From: Tilletiopsis washingtonensis | Taxonomy: Eukaryota; Basidiomycota; Exobasidiomycetes; Entylomatales | Length of the DNA: 64,000 nucleotides | Direction of reading: 5' to 3' | NCBI RefSeq assembly: GCF_003144115.1 | Contig: NW_020312010.1 | Span: 442,428 to 506,427 of the forward strand | Shown: positions 53,323 through 64,000 of the stretch, piece after piece | How the letters are laid out: each line of letters opens with the position of its first letter | How positions within the stretch are numbered: the stretch's first letter is position 1 | Position numbers and translations under genes: made by a program | The notes under the pieces: model-generated | Told to the model about the DNA's origin: nothing | Database searches by the model: none | What the model saw: only the letters and a program-made list of their open reading frames with translations

Positions 53323-56118
53323 TCATCGCTGTGCAGGGATGAAGCTGCGCCGTGGTGCTGCGGCGCCGGGGACGAGGCTGGTGGTGGCGCGCACGCCGGA
53401 GCTGCCGATGCGGCTTGCTGGCGCGCCCGAGAGCGCAGTGCCGCTGGCGGGCAGAGCACTCGCGACGACACACGGCAGCGTCGACTGGCGTCGTGCCGAG
53501 GGACGCGGACGCGGAGCAGCAGGCGCCGGTGCGGCGGCAGCGTCCGTCTTCGCTTCCGAGGCCGCGGCAGCCGCAGCGGCAGCGGAACGCACGGCGGCGT
53601 AGTTGTGTGCCGCACGGGCAAGCAGGTTGCTGCCGCCAGCGCTGCCGGATGGCCTGAGGCGCGCCTCGGGCACGCGCGTCACCTTGCGCACGAACGGCGA
53701 CGGCAGGTCCGGGTCGTCGTCGGCCTGTGTATCGTACGTGGCCACGGGCAGCTGCGACGCCGACGCCGCCTCGCCAGTGATGCCGGCAAGCGTGACGCGC
53801 GTCGTGAGCGCCGGGCGAGGCGCCAGGGCCATGTGCGAGGTGGCGCGCGTGAGGTCCGTGTCGGAGGCGGCGGTCTTGCTCTTGAGGCCCGAAGCAGACG
53901 GAGGCAGCAACGGCGCGCCATTCTCCTTGTCCTCGTCATCGTCCGAGCTGCCCGGCGCAGAACCAGGCAGGGGCAGCTGCGAGAGCTGTCCGGCGGAGCG
54001 CATGGAGATGTCCGAGTCGTCGGCACTGCGCCATGTCCGTGGTGCGGCACCTGCCACGCGTGCGGCTGCTGTCGCAGCTGCCACGACGGAGCGGCGCGAC
54101 TGCCGGGCAGCTGCGAGCTGTGCCAGCGAGGTAGACGACGAAGACGACGAAGGTAGGATGCCGGCTGAGCGGCGTGCCGTGACAGGCGGCCGCCTTGCCG
54201 TCGTCGCAGCGGCAGTTGCTTCGGCGGCCGCAGCGGCTGCAGCCGTAGCTCGCGCTGTCTCTGCCTCCTCGACCCATTCCTCGCTGCCTTCGCTCTCCGT
54301 GCGCGAGCGTGAGCGACCGTGCTCGTTGATGCCGCTAGAGGAGGAAGTGGCGCGGCGAGCCTCTTCCCGCTGGCGTTGGCGTAGCTGCCGCTCGCGCGTG
54401 GCACGCGGCGTGCCGAGACCAGTCGTGCCAGCACGGATGTGCTCCACGCTTAGCTCGCCCACGGCCGTCGTTGCCACTGCGGCTGCTGCTGTACGGCCGC
54501 CAGAGGAGATGCGACGCATGCTGGGCCGCACGACCGGCAAAGCCACCACCCGAGCAGCTGAAGTGTCGGCGCGTCGGAGAGCCCGCTCCTCGGCGTCGGT
54601 CCGCGACGGGCCGGCAGCGGCGGCGGAGCGCATGTGCGCCTCCGTCATGCGCCGCCACTCCTCCTCGATGCGAGCGCGCTCCGCACACCACGCCTCGTAG
54701 CGCTCGCTCATGTCGCGCCGCGTCTCCTCGAGCTCCGCCTCGCGCTGACCGCACGCCTCCTCGCGGCGCTGCACGTCGGCCTCGCGCGCATCCAGCTCGC
54801 CTAGCCGGGACGATGATGCCGCGTCGAGGCCGTTGCCCTGGCCATGTGCTGCTTCGCGCGCCTGCACCTCAGCGCTGCGCTCCTCGAGCTCGGTAGCGAG
54901 CGTGCGAAGACGCTGACGCTCAGCGGTGAGAGTGCGCGAGAGCGTGGCGAGCTCGTGCGTGCGCACGGCAAACTTGACGCGCGGGTGCGTGAGCAGCTTG
55001 CGCGTGGTCGGCCGACCCTTGGGCTACAAAGATGCCGTCAGTGGACGCACGGAGAACGAGGCCAGAGCTACACTCACGCTGAGGCTGAGCAGCTCGCGGA
55101 TGAGATCGCCAAGCTCTTCGGAGTAGCCCTTGGGCAGCTGCGGCACGTGGCCGAGCTTGATCTTGCGCGTCAGCTCTGCCTGGTTGGCAGCGTCGAAGGG
55201 CGGACTATGAAGCAAGGTCAGACAAGCGTGACCACAGCGCATTGTATGTGCAACACTCACGCAAGAGCGCACAGCTCATAAGCGATGCAGCCGAGCGCCC
55301 AGACATCGCTCTTGCAGTCGTACGGCACACCGCTGGCCACCTGCGGGCTCATGTAGTACGGCGTGCCCACGTACGTGCTCGCAAACGCCTGCGCAGCGAC
55401 CTGCTTGGAGAGGCCAAAGTCGCCGAGCTTGATGTTGCTCTCGGCGTCGAGGAACACGTTCTCGGGCTTCAGGTCGCGATGCAGAATCGGGTGCAGCGGC
55501 GAGTCGCTGGCGCCGGCGGACGCGGGCGTGTCCTTGTAGTGACACGCCTCGAGCGCCAGCGTCATCTGCGAGAGGTACGACCAGACAGTCTCCTCGGGCA
55601 GCAGGGTGCTGTTGCCAGTAGTCTGAGCATGACGGCACAGAGAGGAGTCCGAGGCACTCACTTGGTCTTGCGGCAGCGCTTGATGACGCTGCCCAGGTCG
55701 CCGCCCTCGCAGTACTCCATGATGATGAACAGCGTGCTGCAGCACCTGTCAGCCCTCGCGTATTACCCCTACTCCACAGTCTACTCACCCAGCGTCAGCA
55801 TCCACAAAGCGCTCGACGTACGCGACAATGTTGTCGTGCGCCAGGTTGCGCAGGATGTTGACCTCGGCGACGATCTGGCGGCGGTCGCGCTCGCTCATGC
55901 GTGCAAACTCGAGCTCCTTGCGCGCGAAGATGCGCCCATCGGCGTGCCGCCGCACCTTGCGGATGAGGCCGAAGGTGCCGCGCCCGATGACATCCAGCGG
56001 CTCATCTGGGCCGGCATGGCATGAGCACGGCATACAAGCCGCTCCCTTCGTGCTGCAGGCACTCACAGCCGTCAATCACCGACGCGGCGCTGTTCTGCTG
56101 CGACTTGCGCGAAGCCAT
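53323..56118 (-). CDS. NimA-related protein kinase
   Basis: NimA/Nek kinases promote mitotic entry and spindle function. Exons 56118-56067, 56005-55789, 55736-55662, 55608-55261, 55204-55078 and 55023-53323 sum to 2520 nt, or 839 residues. The kinase domain lies near the N-terminus, as in NimA: YEPLDVIGRGTFGLIRKV, ARKELEFARMS (beta-3 Lys), TLFIIMEYCEGGDLGSVIKR, HRDLKPENVFLDAESNIKLG, DFGLSKQV, VGTPYYMSPQVASG and DVWALGCIAYELCALAPPF. The residue before the activation-loop end is Q in place of the usual E (SPQ rather than SPE), which is known from other fungal Neks. After residue 290 comes a coiled coil (ELATLSRTLTAERQRLRTLA; READVQRREEACGQREAELE) and a long Ser/Arg/Ala-rich tail. It shares a divergent promoter with CLIP-170. 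Confidence 0.9.
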
Positions 56119-56805
56119 GCTGCAAGCGGCGGCGCCAGTGGCGCGGGGAGAGAGGAGAGGTGGCCGAGCCTGCGGTCAGGGCTCAAGAGGCACGCCAGAC
56201 AGTCCGGGCGTGGCTGTGCTGCGATATCGCGGAGCGGTGCGCAATGGTCTGCGCTGTGTGGGGGAGGTGCTTGAGGCGGAGCGACGGCTTGAGGCGCGGC
56301 GCGAAGGAGGTGAGCGTGTGCAGGTCGATGGAGGTGAGCGGCAGTGGCCGTTGGCAACCTCGAGGCAGGTGGAGTCCGGCCGCCGCGCGCTTCTCGGTGG
56401 ATGTTGAGGTTGGCGGCGTGGGAACAGCCGCGGGGGACAAGACCAACACCGAGCGCGCGTCTTGCACGTGACGCCAGTCGTGGGCCAGCGCTCCCGGTCC
56501 CGACGTGCCGCTGCCTCTTCTGCTGCACGCCACGGGCTCGAGCAAAGCCTCGATGTGCTGTGCACAAGGTCTTGAGCTTGTTGCTGTGACAGACGTGGCT
56601 TGCGATGCAGTACCAAGACTGGCGGGCAGCGGTGGGAAAGGGCAGTCTTGGTCGCGTTGGGGTCTCGCCGCACGGACGCGCGCGCCGTGACGCCCGATCT
56701 CGCGTCTCTGCCGGCTTCCCTCACCCCTCCTCAAGACCAGTCCTCTCTTTATCGTCCGCTGAGCGCACTCGCGCCACTCACTCTTCCCACTCTCACCGCC
56801 GCAGC
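56119..56805. promoter_or_regulatory. divergent promoter, NimA kinase / CLIP-170
   Basis: 687 bp between divergent starts. It is pyrimidine-rich on the plus strand from about 56705 to the CLIP-170 ATG (cttccctcacccctcctc). No gene or repeat was recognised. Confidence 0.4.
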
Positions 56806-59800
56806 ATGTCTGGCCTGCCCACACGGCGGCCCTCGCTGCTGCCGTCGCCGTCGAGCTCGGGCGCGTCGCCGCGCGGCCGCACGCCCAGCTACGGCACGCC
56901 CTCGGCCACCGGGCCCATCTCGCCGCCGCGCTCCGGCCTGCCCACGGCCGCAGGCTCGCCTAGCACACCGCCGGCTTCGCGTCTTGTCGCGCCCGATGCT
57001 GCAAGATCAGCCATGACGAGCCCCAGCAAGGCGGGCCCCGGCTCCGAGCTGCGGCGGCCAGCGGGACGCTCCTCGTTGGCGCCGGCATCGGCAGGCACCA
57101 CCGCCTCTGCGCTCGCTCCACGCACGCCGCGCCGCTCTTTGGCACCACGGACCAGCTTTGCCGCAGCCAGTGGCAGCAGCAGCGCTGCCGCCGCTCCACC
57201 GCTGCCCAAGCCGTACGAGGGCTCCACGCTGGCATCGGCGGCGCGCGGCACCGGCGCAGCGCCCGAGCTCGGCGACACGGCCGTCTTTGTCTCTGAAGGG
57301 CGGCGCCTGACGGGCGTCGTGCGCTTTCTGGGCGCTATTGCGGGCAAGAAGGGCGACTTTGCGGGACTGGAGCTGTTCGGCGCCAGTGCCGGCCTCGGCA
57401 AGAATGATGGCACCGTTGCAGGGTGAGTCTCAGGCGGAGCGACGTGGGGTGCACAAAGTGTGCTGTGCCGGCCTGCTCACGCTGCGGCGCCCACAGCGAG
57501 CAGTACTTTGCGTGCGAGCCGCTGTGCGGCATCTTCTGCAAGCCGCACCAGCTGAGCGTTGTTGCTGCCTCTTCGCTCGACGCGACAGCGCGCCCGCAGT
57601 CGGCCATGTCGCAGCGCTCCGGGCGCACGTCGGCGCTGGGCAGCGAGTCGGGGCGCACGTCGGCCACTGGCTTCCGCCGCGCCGCGACGCCCGAGTCGGG
57701 CATGCGTCCGCGCTCCAGCATGGCCATGGTCACGCCCGCAGCCTCGCGCAGCAACGGCGTGCGGCCGCCATCCGTGACGCCGCACTCGCGGCCCAGCTCG
57801 AGCATGTCAACGCGCGGGCGTCCCTCTTCCGTCCTGTCTCACTCCTCCAGCACCTCGCGCCCTGCCTCGCGGCTAGGCCCGCGCAAGTCGCATGCCGACC
57901 TTGCGCTTGACGAGGCCGGCCGGCGCCGCGCAAAGACGAGCGCAGAGGCGGCCGCAGAAGCCGAAGCGCGCATTCACGTCGGCAGCCGAGCGGCACGCTT
58001 CATCAACGCAAAGGCCGCAGACCTCGTCGCGACGCGCCGCGAACCAGAGCCAGCTGCGTCGGCGTCGGCAGCGCGTCCGGCCAGTCCGCTGAAGGACAGC
58101 CTGCTGGCCCGAGGGCGGACGAGCATGGGCACGCCATCGGCAGCTGGCGCAGGACTGCGCCCTCCGCGCGCTGCAGGGCCGCCGGTCACACCGCTGGGCG
58201 GCGTCGCGGCGCCTCGCATGGCCAAAGCGCGCACCAGCGGTGTGCCAGCTCCCTTCGCCGCGCCGCGTCTGCAGGCCGCCGAGGCAATGGGTCCGCCGGC
58301 GTCTCCGTCGCGCACGGAAGGCAGCGAGGAGCTGCGCAAGTCGACGGGTGCGCGGCCTGCCAGTGCGCTCTCGTCACACGGCGCCAACGACTCGTCGCCG
58401 CGCACGCCGGGCAAGGGCGAGAGCAACGGGCACGAATCCGAGGGCACAGTGCGCAAGACGCGGCAGCGCTCGAGCGTGCATGCCCTGCTCGAGGAGATGG
58501 ACCTGACGCCGCGGCGACCTGGCATCCTCTTCTCCAGCGATGGAATCGACGAGCGCCAGGAGAACGGCAGTCCGTCGCGCGCGGACAGCGTCGCCAGCGA
58601 CCACGGCAGCAGCGTTGTGGAGCCTGTGGTGCCGGTCAGCATGCTGGAAGAGGCGCAGGCAGACATTGAGATGCTCAAAGAGCAACTAGCAACGCTCTCG
58701 CGAGAGGCGGCCGCAGCGAAGAAGGCCGAGGCGCAGGAGCGCGAGCGGGCACGCGCAGCAGCCACAGAGGCTGTGCGGCGCGAGCTTGACGAGGAGCGCG
58801 AGGTGGAGCGCGCCGACCAGCTGCGACGGCGTCGAGAGACCGAGGAGCGCGAGGCGGCCGCGCGCGAGAAGCTGCAGGCTACCCACCGCGAGGCTGTGGA
58901 GCGCATCAACGCCGAGCATGCGCGCCGCGTCGAGGAGCTGCAGAGCAAGCTGGGCGAGGGCGAGGAGACGCTTGCCGACCTCAAGCGCGCGCTGGGCGGC
59001 GAGGAGAAGGAGAAGAGCGCGGCGCTCGTCAAAGATGCGGAGATTGTGCGCCTGAAGGAGAGGCTGGCGCGCGTCGAAGCGAGCCTGGCCAGCGAGCGCG
59101 AGACGCTGCAGGCCGAGATCAATGATCTGACCCAGAGCGGCCAGGAGATGAGCTCGTGAGTGCTGCATGTCACCAATGCGATCCCACCAACTGACAGACT
59201 CGTTGCAGCCTCTACGAGGACACGATGCGCCTCAAGGAAGATGAAGCGGAGGCAAAGCTGCGCGCGCTGTCGGATCGTGCGCAGGAGGCCATTGCTGCCG
59301 TGGAGGCACAGCGCGACGAGGCAGTCGAAGCAGCACGCGTCGCTGCCAGCAAGGCAGGCCCGGCCAGCGGATCGGCGGCCGCCATCGATCTGCAGACGGC
59401 CAACGAGCAGCTGGCGCACGAGAAGCAGCGCTACGGCACGCTCGAGGATCAGTACCAGGAGACGCTGCAGGCACTCGAGACGGAGCGCGAGACGACGCAG
59501 CGCCGCCGCGACAAGTTCGCCGACGCCGAGCAGCGTCTCAAGGAGGAGCTGCGCAAGACCAGAGCAGAGGTCGCCACCTTGACGCAGGAGAAGATGCGTG
59601 CCAGCGAGCGACTTGAGGAGCTGAACGACGAGCTAGCGGCGAATCAGGCCGCGCTCGAGACCGAGCGCTCCGAGGTGAGCTCACCACATACTACCCACGG
59701 CGGTGCTGCGCTGACCCTGAATCGCAGCTCGAAGCTCTGCGCGCTGAGGCACACGGCATTGGCGCCGGCCCAAGCATGCCCGAGGAGCGCTCCGTCACGG

Positions 59801-61124
59801 AGAAGGTGCGCCTGGAGAGCGAGGTCATGCGCCTCACCTCGCTGCTCGAGGGCGCGCGCTCGGCCAAGCGAGACGCCCTGCAGCGTGCCGAGGCTCTGAT
59901 CGCGGAGCGCGAAGAGCTCAAGCAGGCGCTTGCCGAACAGCAGTCGCTCGATTCCAGTCAGGTAAGTCGCACGCAATTCTGCTGCTGTGACCCCACGGTC
60001 TCACCCATCACGCAGGATCTCCGAGCGCAGAAGTCGCAACGGCCGAAGTCGTCGTCTCGTCCCTCCACCTCTGGCAGCTCGCCGTACATCTCCAGCCCGA
60101 CGGACGGCTCGTTTGGTGCCGACACGGGTGCCACGACGCCCTCACATCGCTCCTCGCGGCGCATCTCCGGCGCCAGCACGGCGAGCCGGCGCACGCGCAC
60201 CTCGACCAGCGGCGCTGGTCTGGCACAGGACGAGACGACTGGCTTGCGCATCATCGTCGGCTCGCTCACGGAAGAGACGAGTGCGCTGAAGATGCAGCTG
60301 CGCGAAGCGGCCGCCGAGCTGGAGGAGGCACGGCAAGAGCTCAAGACGGCGCAGGAGCAGCGTGATCAGCTGCAAGCCACCGTCGACAGCCTCAGCGCCG
60401 ACGTGGGGGGCGCCTCTGACTCTGGTGCGGCGCTCGTCGAGGCGCGCAAGGCACTCGTGGAGCAGACTTCAGCGCTTGAGCGGCGCGTGGCTGCCGCCGA
60501 GCAAGCGACTGCCGAGAGTGCGCGGCGCCTGGACGAGGCGAAGCGGGTGCACCAGAAGGAGGAGCAGTCGCTGCAGCGCGAGATTGCAGGTGAGCAGACG
60601 CAGCGGAGCGCAACGCCACTGCCTCGCTCACGCTTCTGTGGCCCTTGCAGATCTCGAGGCCCTGTGCGAGTCGAGCGTGTATCGGCGCGATGAGCAAGAG
60701 GCGCTGCGCGAGGAGCTCGAGCGTAAGGTGTCGAGCCTGCAGCGCAAGCTCGACCGTGCGATGGCCGCAACGGTGCCGCCGTTGCCCGCAGAGCAGGAGT
60801 CGAAGGCGTCCGAAGCATCCTCGACGGCCGCCGAGGACGTCTTTGGCTCGTCGTCGCCTACAAAGGCCGCTGCACCTGCTGTCGCGCCCGCAGCCGAGGC
60901 TGCACCCACGGCAGCGCCCGCGGCCACCGATGACCGGCCTTTCTGCGATGGTGAGTCTGCCGTCAAGCTTCTCTCATGCCCTGGCTCACCATATATTGGC
61001 TGCTACAGACTGCGAGGAGTAGTGAGTCCTGCGCACAGTGTCAGCGCACAGAACCAATGCTCACCCCCTTCTCTCCCTCAGTGGCCACCGCCTCGAAGAT
61101 TGCACGATGAACGACGTGTTCTGA
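56806..61124 (+). CDS. CLIP-170-type microtubule plus-end tracking protein
   Basis: CLIP-170/Tip1/Bik1 proteins track growing microtubule ends and link them to cortex, kinetochores or dynein. Exons 56806-57422, 57497-59155, 59209-59674, 59728-59961, 60016-60589, 60651-60950, 61009-61021 and 61082-61124 sum to 3906 nt, or 1301 residues. A Ser/Pro-rich N-terminus of about 150 residues leads to one CAP-Gly domain (GDTAVFVSEGRRLTGVVRFL, KKGDFAGLELFG, GKNDGTVAGEQYFACEPLCG). A Ser/Arg-rich linker and a coiled coil from about 59% of the protein to near the end follow. The end is a CX2CX3-4HX4-5C zinc knuckle (FCDDCEEYGHRLEDC) followed by TMNDVF, as in metazoan and yeast CLIPs. Animal CLIP-170 has two CAP-Gly domains; one, as in fungal Tip1/Bik1, is seen here. 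Identification is strong. Confidence 0.92.
61009..61021 (+). other. 13-nt micro-exon inside the CLIP-170 zinc knuckle
   Basis: ACTGCGAGGAGTA sits between ...GGCTGCTACAG and GTGAGT. It supplies the second Cys of FCD-DCEEY-GHRLEDC. Phases are 1 in and 2 out, so skipping it would shift the frame. Confidence 0.75.
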
Positions 61125-61233
61125 GCTGCTCCGGCGTCCCAGCATGCACTAGATACCAGCCGCTCCGTTACCCCCCCTTCTCCCTTGCCCTCCCTCAGTC
61201 ACGCGGCACGGGGTATATGATTGACTTGCGCGC

Positions 61234-62886
61234 TCAGTCGAGCACCGGAACTACGACCCAGCCATCGCCGTGTGCGCCGGCCCAGCGCTCGGCACTGTGA
61301 TCGTGCAGCGGCGGCCCGCGCTCGAGCGGGTCTGGCTCGGGCACCTCTTCGTCGGCACCCAGCGGGCAGATGAGCTTCCAGCACTGATGGCAGAGCGGCG
61401 TCACGACCTGTGGCAGGCTGCTGATGCGCAGCTTGCCGAGTGAGCGCTGTGGCGCTTGTGAGGCTTCGGCGCTTGCAGCCGGCAGCGGCTCCTTGCGCCT
61501 CGGTTGCCCAGTGTTGAGCAGCAGCGTGCTGGGCCGGCGAGTGCAGATGCCGCACTTGCTTGTGCAGTACGCCTCGGGCGGCGCCGTGGCTCGCTCGTAG
61601 CGCACGACGGGCCGATGCATCGTCTCCATCGCCAAGAATGTCGTCATGGGCATCGCCACGTCGATGTCGCCGGCGCCGCCTTCTGTCGTGATGGGGAAGT
61701 CCGAGTCGCGAGGCGCACTGGGCCGGAGTCAGAGGAGTGCCAGTGTCTATCGTCCTCGCGCTGCTCACCGAATGCCTTCGATCCGCCAAGCATGCTCGCA
61801 ATTGCCGTGATGGATGATGTGGTGCAGACTGTCGGGCTTGAGCGGAAGCGCATCAAGCCGCACGTCGGCGAGCTTGCCCTCGCCCAGGGTCAAGCTCGGC
61901 TGCGTCGTGTCTGCCTCATGCGCGGCAGGACTGAAGGCCTCGGCGAGAAGACTGCAGAAGAGTGTATCAGCATGCGTCAGGCGAGCGCTGCTTCGTGCGT
62001 GCTCACGCCGCATAGTCCTCGCCCGGCGTCCTGCCCTCGCCGTACAGCACGCCCTCGACTGCGAACGCCACGTCGCAGCGCTGCTTGCGCCCACTGAAGG
62101 AGCCATCGGCATTGCGCTCGGGCAGCTCGCGCGAGCGGCAGATGATGGCGTCCCAGAGATGCTGCAGCGTCTGGTCTGCGCGGATGTCGATCACCTGCGC
62201 GCGGTAGAAGCCCGGATGAAAGACGTGCTTGGCCAGGGGCGGCTCGGTCGCGATGTCGCCGCGCGTCAGCACCTCGCGCGAGTAGACGACGATGCTGAGG
62301 ATTGCCACGTCTCGCGACAGGCGAGGTGATGGCGGTCGCGCATCGGTGCGTAGCATATGTGAGGCCGTCTGCAAGGACAGACGGTGTGAGCAGCGCCCGC
62401 AGTGACAGATCCAGATCGCTCACGCTCTTGGCCAGCACGTTGCCCAAGTGCCGTGGATCGCGTGCAGTGAAGAGGTTGATCTCGAGAGGGTGCTCCTGGA
62501 AGCTGCGCATGGCTTCAGCCTTAGCAAGCTCATACCCATTCGCACAGTACGCACCGAAAGGCCGGCGGCACACGCTTGTAGAGCTCGTCGACCTTCGCGA
62601 GGGCCTCGTCCGGCACGGCCTGCAGCGGCTTGGCGCCCTTCTCCTCGCGCGCCCAGGTGAGCCAGCGGTGGCGCACGCCGCGTGCAAGCATCTCATCGCT
62701 GGCCAGCTGCTGCGTCTCTGCACGCAGGCTCGCCAGCGAGATGCGCTGCGCGACTGCGGCATCGAGCGGCGTGCGTGCCGTCGAGGGCCCGGCCTCGGCG
62801 CTGCGGCTGCTGCGCCGTCCCGTGTCTGACTGCCCAAAGAGCTCTTGCGGACTCAGGCCCAAGGAGCCATGCCGGACCGGCGGCAT
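61234..62886 (-). CDS. snRNA-activating protein complex subunit 3 (SNAPc50-like)
   Basis: SNAPc subunit 3 binds the proximal sequence element of snRNA genes and is needed for their transcription by RNA polymerases II and III. The N-terminal part is helical (RISLASLRAETQQLASDEML). The family core includes IDIRADQTLQHLWDAIICRS, a segment with AFAVEGVLYGEGRTPGEDYA, and, across introns, LPLKPDSLHHIIHHGNCEHA (the HxGxCEH motif). The C-terminal zinc-binding part has YCTSKCGICTRRPSTLL and TPLCHQCWKLICPLGADEE, matching the Cys/His pattern of SNAPC3. An intron at about 62500-62551 joins PPAFR to FQEHPLEINL. I took ATG 62886; an exon upstream (WLKPGSHQIG, in frame) could extend it. It converges with CLIP-170 at 109 bp. 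Confidence 0.78.
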
Positions 62887-63613
62887 GGTGCCGATTTGAT
62901 GTGAGCCTGGCTTGAGCCAAAGCGAGACGCTGTGGTGCTGCGCGTTGCGGATGTTGAGGAGATGAGGCAACGCCTGCGGCACGCGGCTTGCCTCGCACGG
63001 CCGCCTCGCGCTCCGACGAGCTTCCAGCCGGCTTGCCCCTGACCGCCAAAGTCAGAGTGCCGTTGTGCACAAGGGCCGCATTCGTACTCTTCGCAGCGCG
63101 AGACGGAAGAGATGGAGCTGCATCGAGGTCCCCGACGGTCGGTGCTGCACAGGGCCGAGCAGGCGCTGAGAACGAGGGGCCTCACCGCCGCAGGGCGCGC
63201 CGAGGCGCTGCCGATGCCGGAGCGTCGCCGGCGCACCTTGCGTCACCAGCAGCAGCCGCGCAACACCTGGCGCTGGCCGCGCACGCGTGTCGCAGCACTC
63301 CACCCCACCTCCATCCTCACACACGCACAGCACCCGCTTCGCCGCCGTGCGCACCCTCTCTCGCCCTCCGCCTATCCTTACCCGCCCGCTGCACTGCTGC
63401 TGCGCCGAGCGATCCTGTGGGCAGCGGCCAGCGCGGCGCACGGCCAGAGCGTCGTCCACTCCTTCGCGCACAGCGCAGCCAGGCTGCGAAGCAGCGCCAG
63501 ACGCATCGCTCTGCCTGCCACTTCAGCACCGCGCCTGCGAGTATCGAGCTGCTGAGCGCCGCACGCTGCCTCGAGCGCTTGCTCTCGCCTGGCTGCGTGC
63601 CGCATCGTAGCCG
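62887..63613. promoter_or_regulatory. divergent promoter, SNAPC3-like gene / last gene
   Basis: 727 bp. The left edge may hold a 5' exon of the SNAPC3-like gene. Pyrimidine-rich runs near 63300-63390 (ccacctccatcctcac, ctctctcgccctccgcc) are probable leader sequence for the plus-strand gene. Nothing else was recognised. Confidence 0.35.
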
Positions 63614-64000
63614 ATGCACTCGCCGCGCCGCGCACATGCCTCGTCGCCGCTCGCAGGCGCCGACATGACCGCTCCCGGCAGCGTCAATGGCGGCTACGTC
63701 GGCAAGATGGGCGCTCCGGCTGCCAATGGCAACGGCGACCTGCCGGCGCTCGGCATGCCGCCGCCTGCCAGCATGCTGGCGCCGGCCGCAGCGGCCAATG
63801 GTGCACACACCTGGCCCGAGGCAGGGCCCTCGTCGCTGCAAAAGCCAGGCGCCGGCGCAGCCAGCGAGGCCGCTGCGCTGCTGCTGCGCACTGAGCGGGC
63901 GCGCAAGAAGGCTCGTCTGCGCCAGGCCGAGGGTATCAGCCGCGAGGAGCTCGAGCGCGAGCTCATCCCCGAGACGGAGGGCCTGGTGCCGCTGGGCGCC
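63614..64000 (+). CDS. 5' end of an unrecognised gene (partial, runs off the window)
   Basis: The frame is open from ATG 63614 (MHSPRRAHASSPLAG) or, 17 codons on, ATG 63665 (MTAPGSVNGGYVGKMG) to the window end, about 129 or 112 residues. The visible part is rich in Ala, Gly and Pro up to residue 80. It then turns into a charged helix (ALLLRTERARKKARLRQAEG, ISREELERELIPETEGLVPL) with a possible nuclear-localisation stretch ARKKARLR. I do not recognise the family. A 10-codon open frame from ATG 63636 ends with TGA at 63666-63668, overlapping ATG 63665; if 63665 is the start this is an overlapping upstream ORF. That it is a gene is inferred from frame length, the Ala/Pro composition seen in neighbouring genes and the pyrimidine-rich leader. 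Confidence 0.5.
   Translation, partial: MHSPRRAHASSPLAGADMTAPGSVNGGYVGKMGAPAANGNGDLPALGMPPPASMLAPAAAANGAHTWPEAGPSSLQKPGAGAASEAAALLLRTERARKKARLRQAEGISREELERELIPETEGLVPLGA

Noticed and set aside
57974-59419. Minus-strand 481-codon frame under CLIP-170
   Set aside because: It is an antisense shadow of the coiled-coil exon (Ser/Ala/Arg-rich), with no motif of its own.
1-64000. Transposon, LTR or other mobile element remnants
   Set aside because: No reverse transcriptase, integrase or transposase motif and no long terminal repeats were noticed on either strand.

Overview
This window is nuclear DNA of a GC-rich, intron-dense fungus, almost certainly a basidiomycete. Genes are broken by many short introns (mostly 45-65 nt, GTGAGT/GTGCGT donors, CTGAC or CTGAT branch-like boxes shortly before the AG). 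The predicted proteins are typical fungal ones: Erg8, Rad5, Hbs1, a Spc98-type gamma-tubulin complex protein, PKA-R and a NimA kinase. Pyrimidine-rich leaders precede most starts. GC content and intron density fit Ustilaginomycotina/Exobasidiomycetes or Pucciniomycotina, but I cannot place it more closely. I saw no transposon, tRNA, rRNA or CRISPR array.

Layout, left to right. (1) 1-7.1 kb: 3' end of an unrecognised gene (+), an acyl-CoA dehydrogenase with 17 exons (-), a glutathione S-transferase-like gene (+), a small basic hypothetical protein (-) and elongin C (+). (2) 7.4-16.8 kb: a long atypical protein kinase (-) and a Rad5-type HIRAN/SNF2/RING DNA-repair helicase (-), separated by a 1.8-kb spacer. 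(3) 17.4-21.7 kb: a small secreted cysteine-containing protein (-) and phosphomevalonate kinase (-). (4) 23.7-28.3 kb: a glutamine-rich protein (+) and a TehA/Mae1/Ssu1-type anion transporter (+). (5) 28.4-41.3 kb: the ribosome-rescue GTPase Hbs1 (-), a 1485-residue disordered Ser/Ala/Pro-rich nuclear protein with a Net1/Dnt1-like layout (+) and an EDC4/Ge-1-like decapping scaffold (+). (6) 42.6-53.1 kb: an AAAP amino-acid transporter (+), a GCP3/Spc98 subunit (+), the PKA regulatory subunit (-) and a Vps3844/DUF3844 ER-vacuole membrane protein (+). (7) 53.3-64 kb: a NimA-type kinase (-), CLIP-170 (+), SNAPc subunit 3 (-) and the 5' end of an unrecognised gene (+).

Most genes are unrelated housekeeping genes. 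Three loose groups share a theme: mitosis and microtubules (GCP3, NimA kinase, CLIP-170 and perhaps the Net1-like protein), mRNA surveillance and decay (Hbs1, EDC4-like) and genome maintenance (Rad5).

The most striking signal is in gene structure. The acyl-CoA dehydrogenase gene contains exons of 21, 14, 18, 29 and apparently only 4 nt. CLIP-170 splits its C-terminal zinc knuckle with a 13-nt exon, and 17-, 22- and 23-nt exons occur in three other genes. For the genes I summed exon by exon (acyl-CoA dehydrogenase, GST, elongin C, kinase, secreted protein, Net1-like, EDC4-like, PKA-R, Vps3844, NimA, CLIP-170) the exon totals are exact multiples of three and end at the stop, which supports the models.
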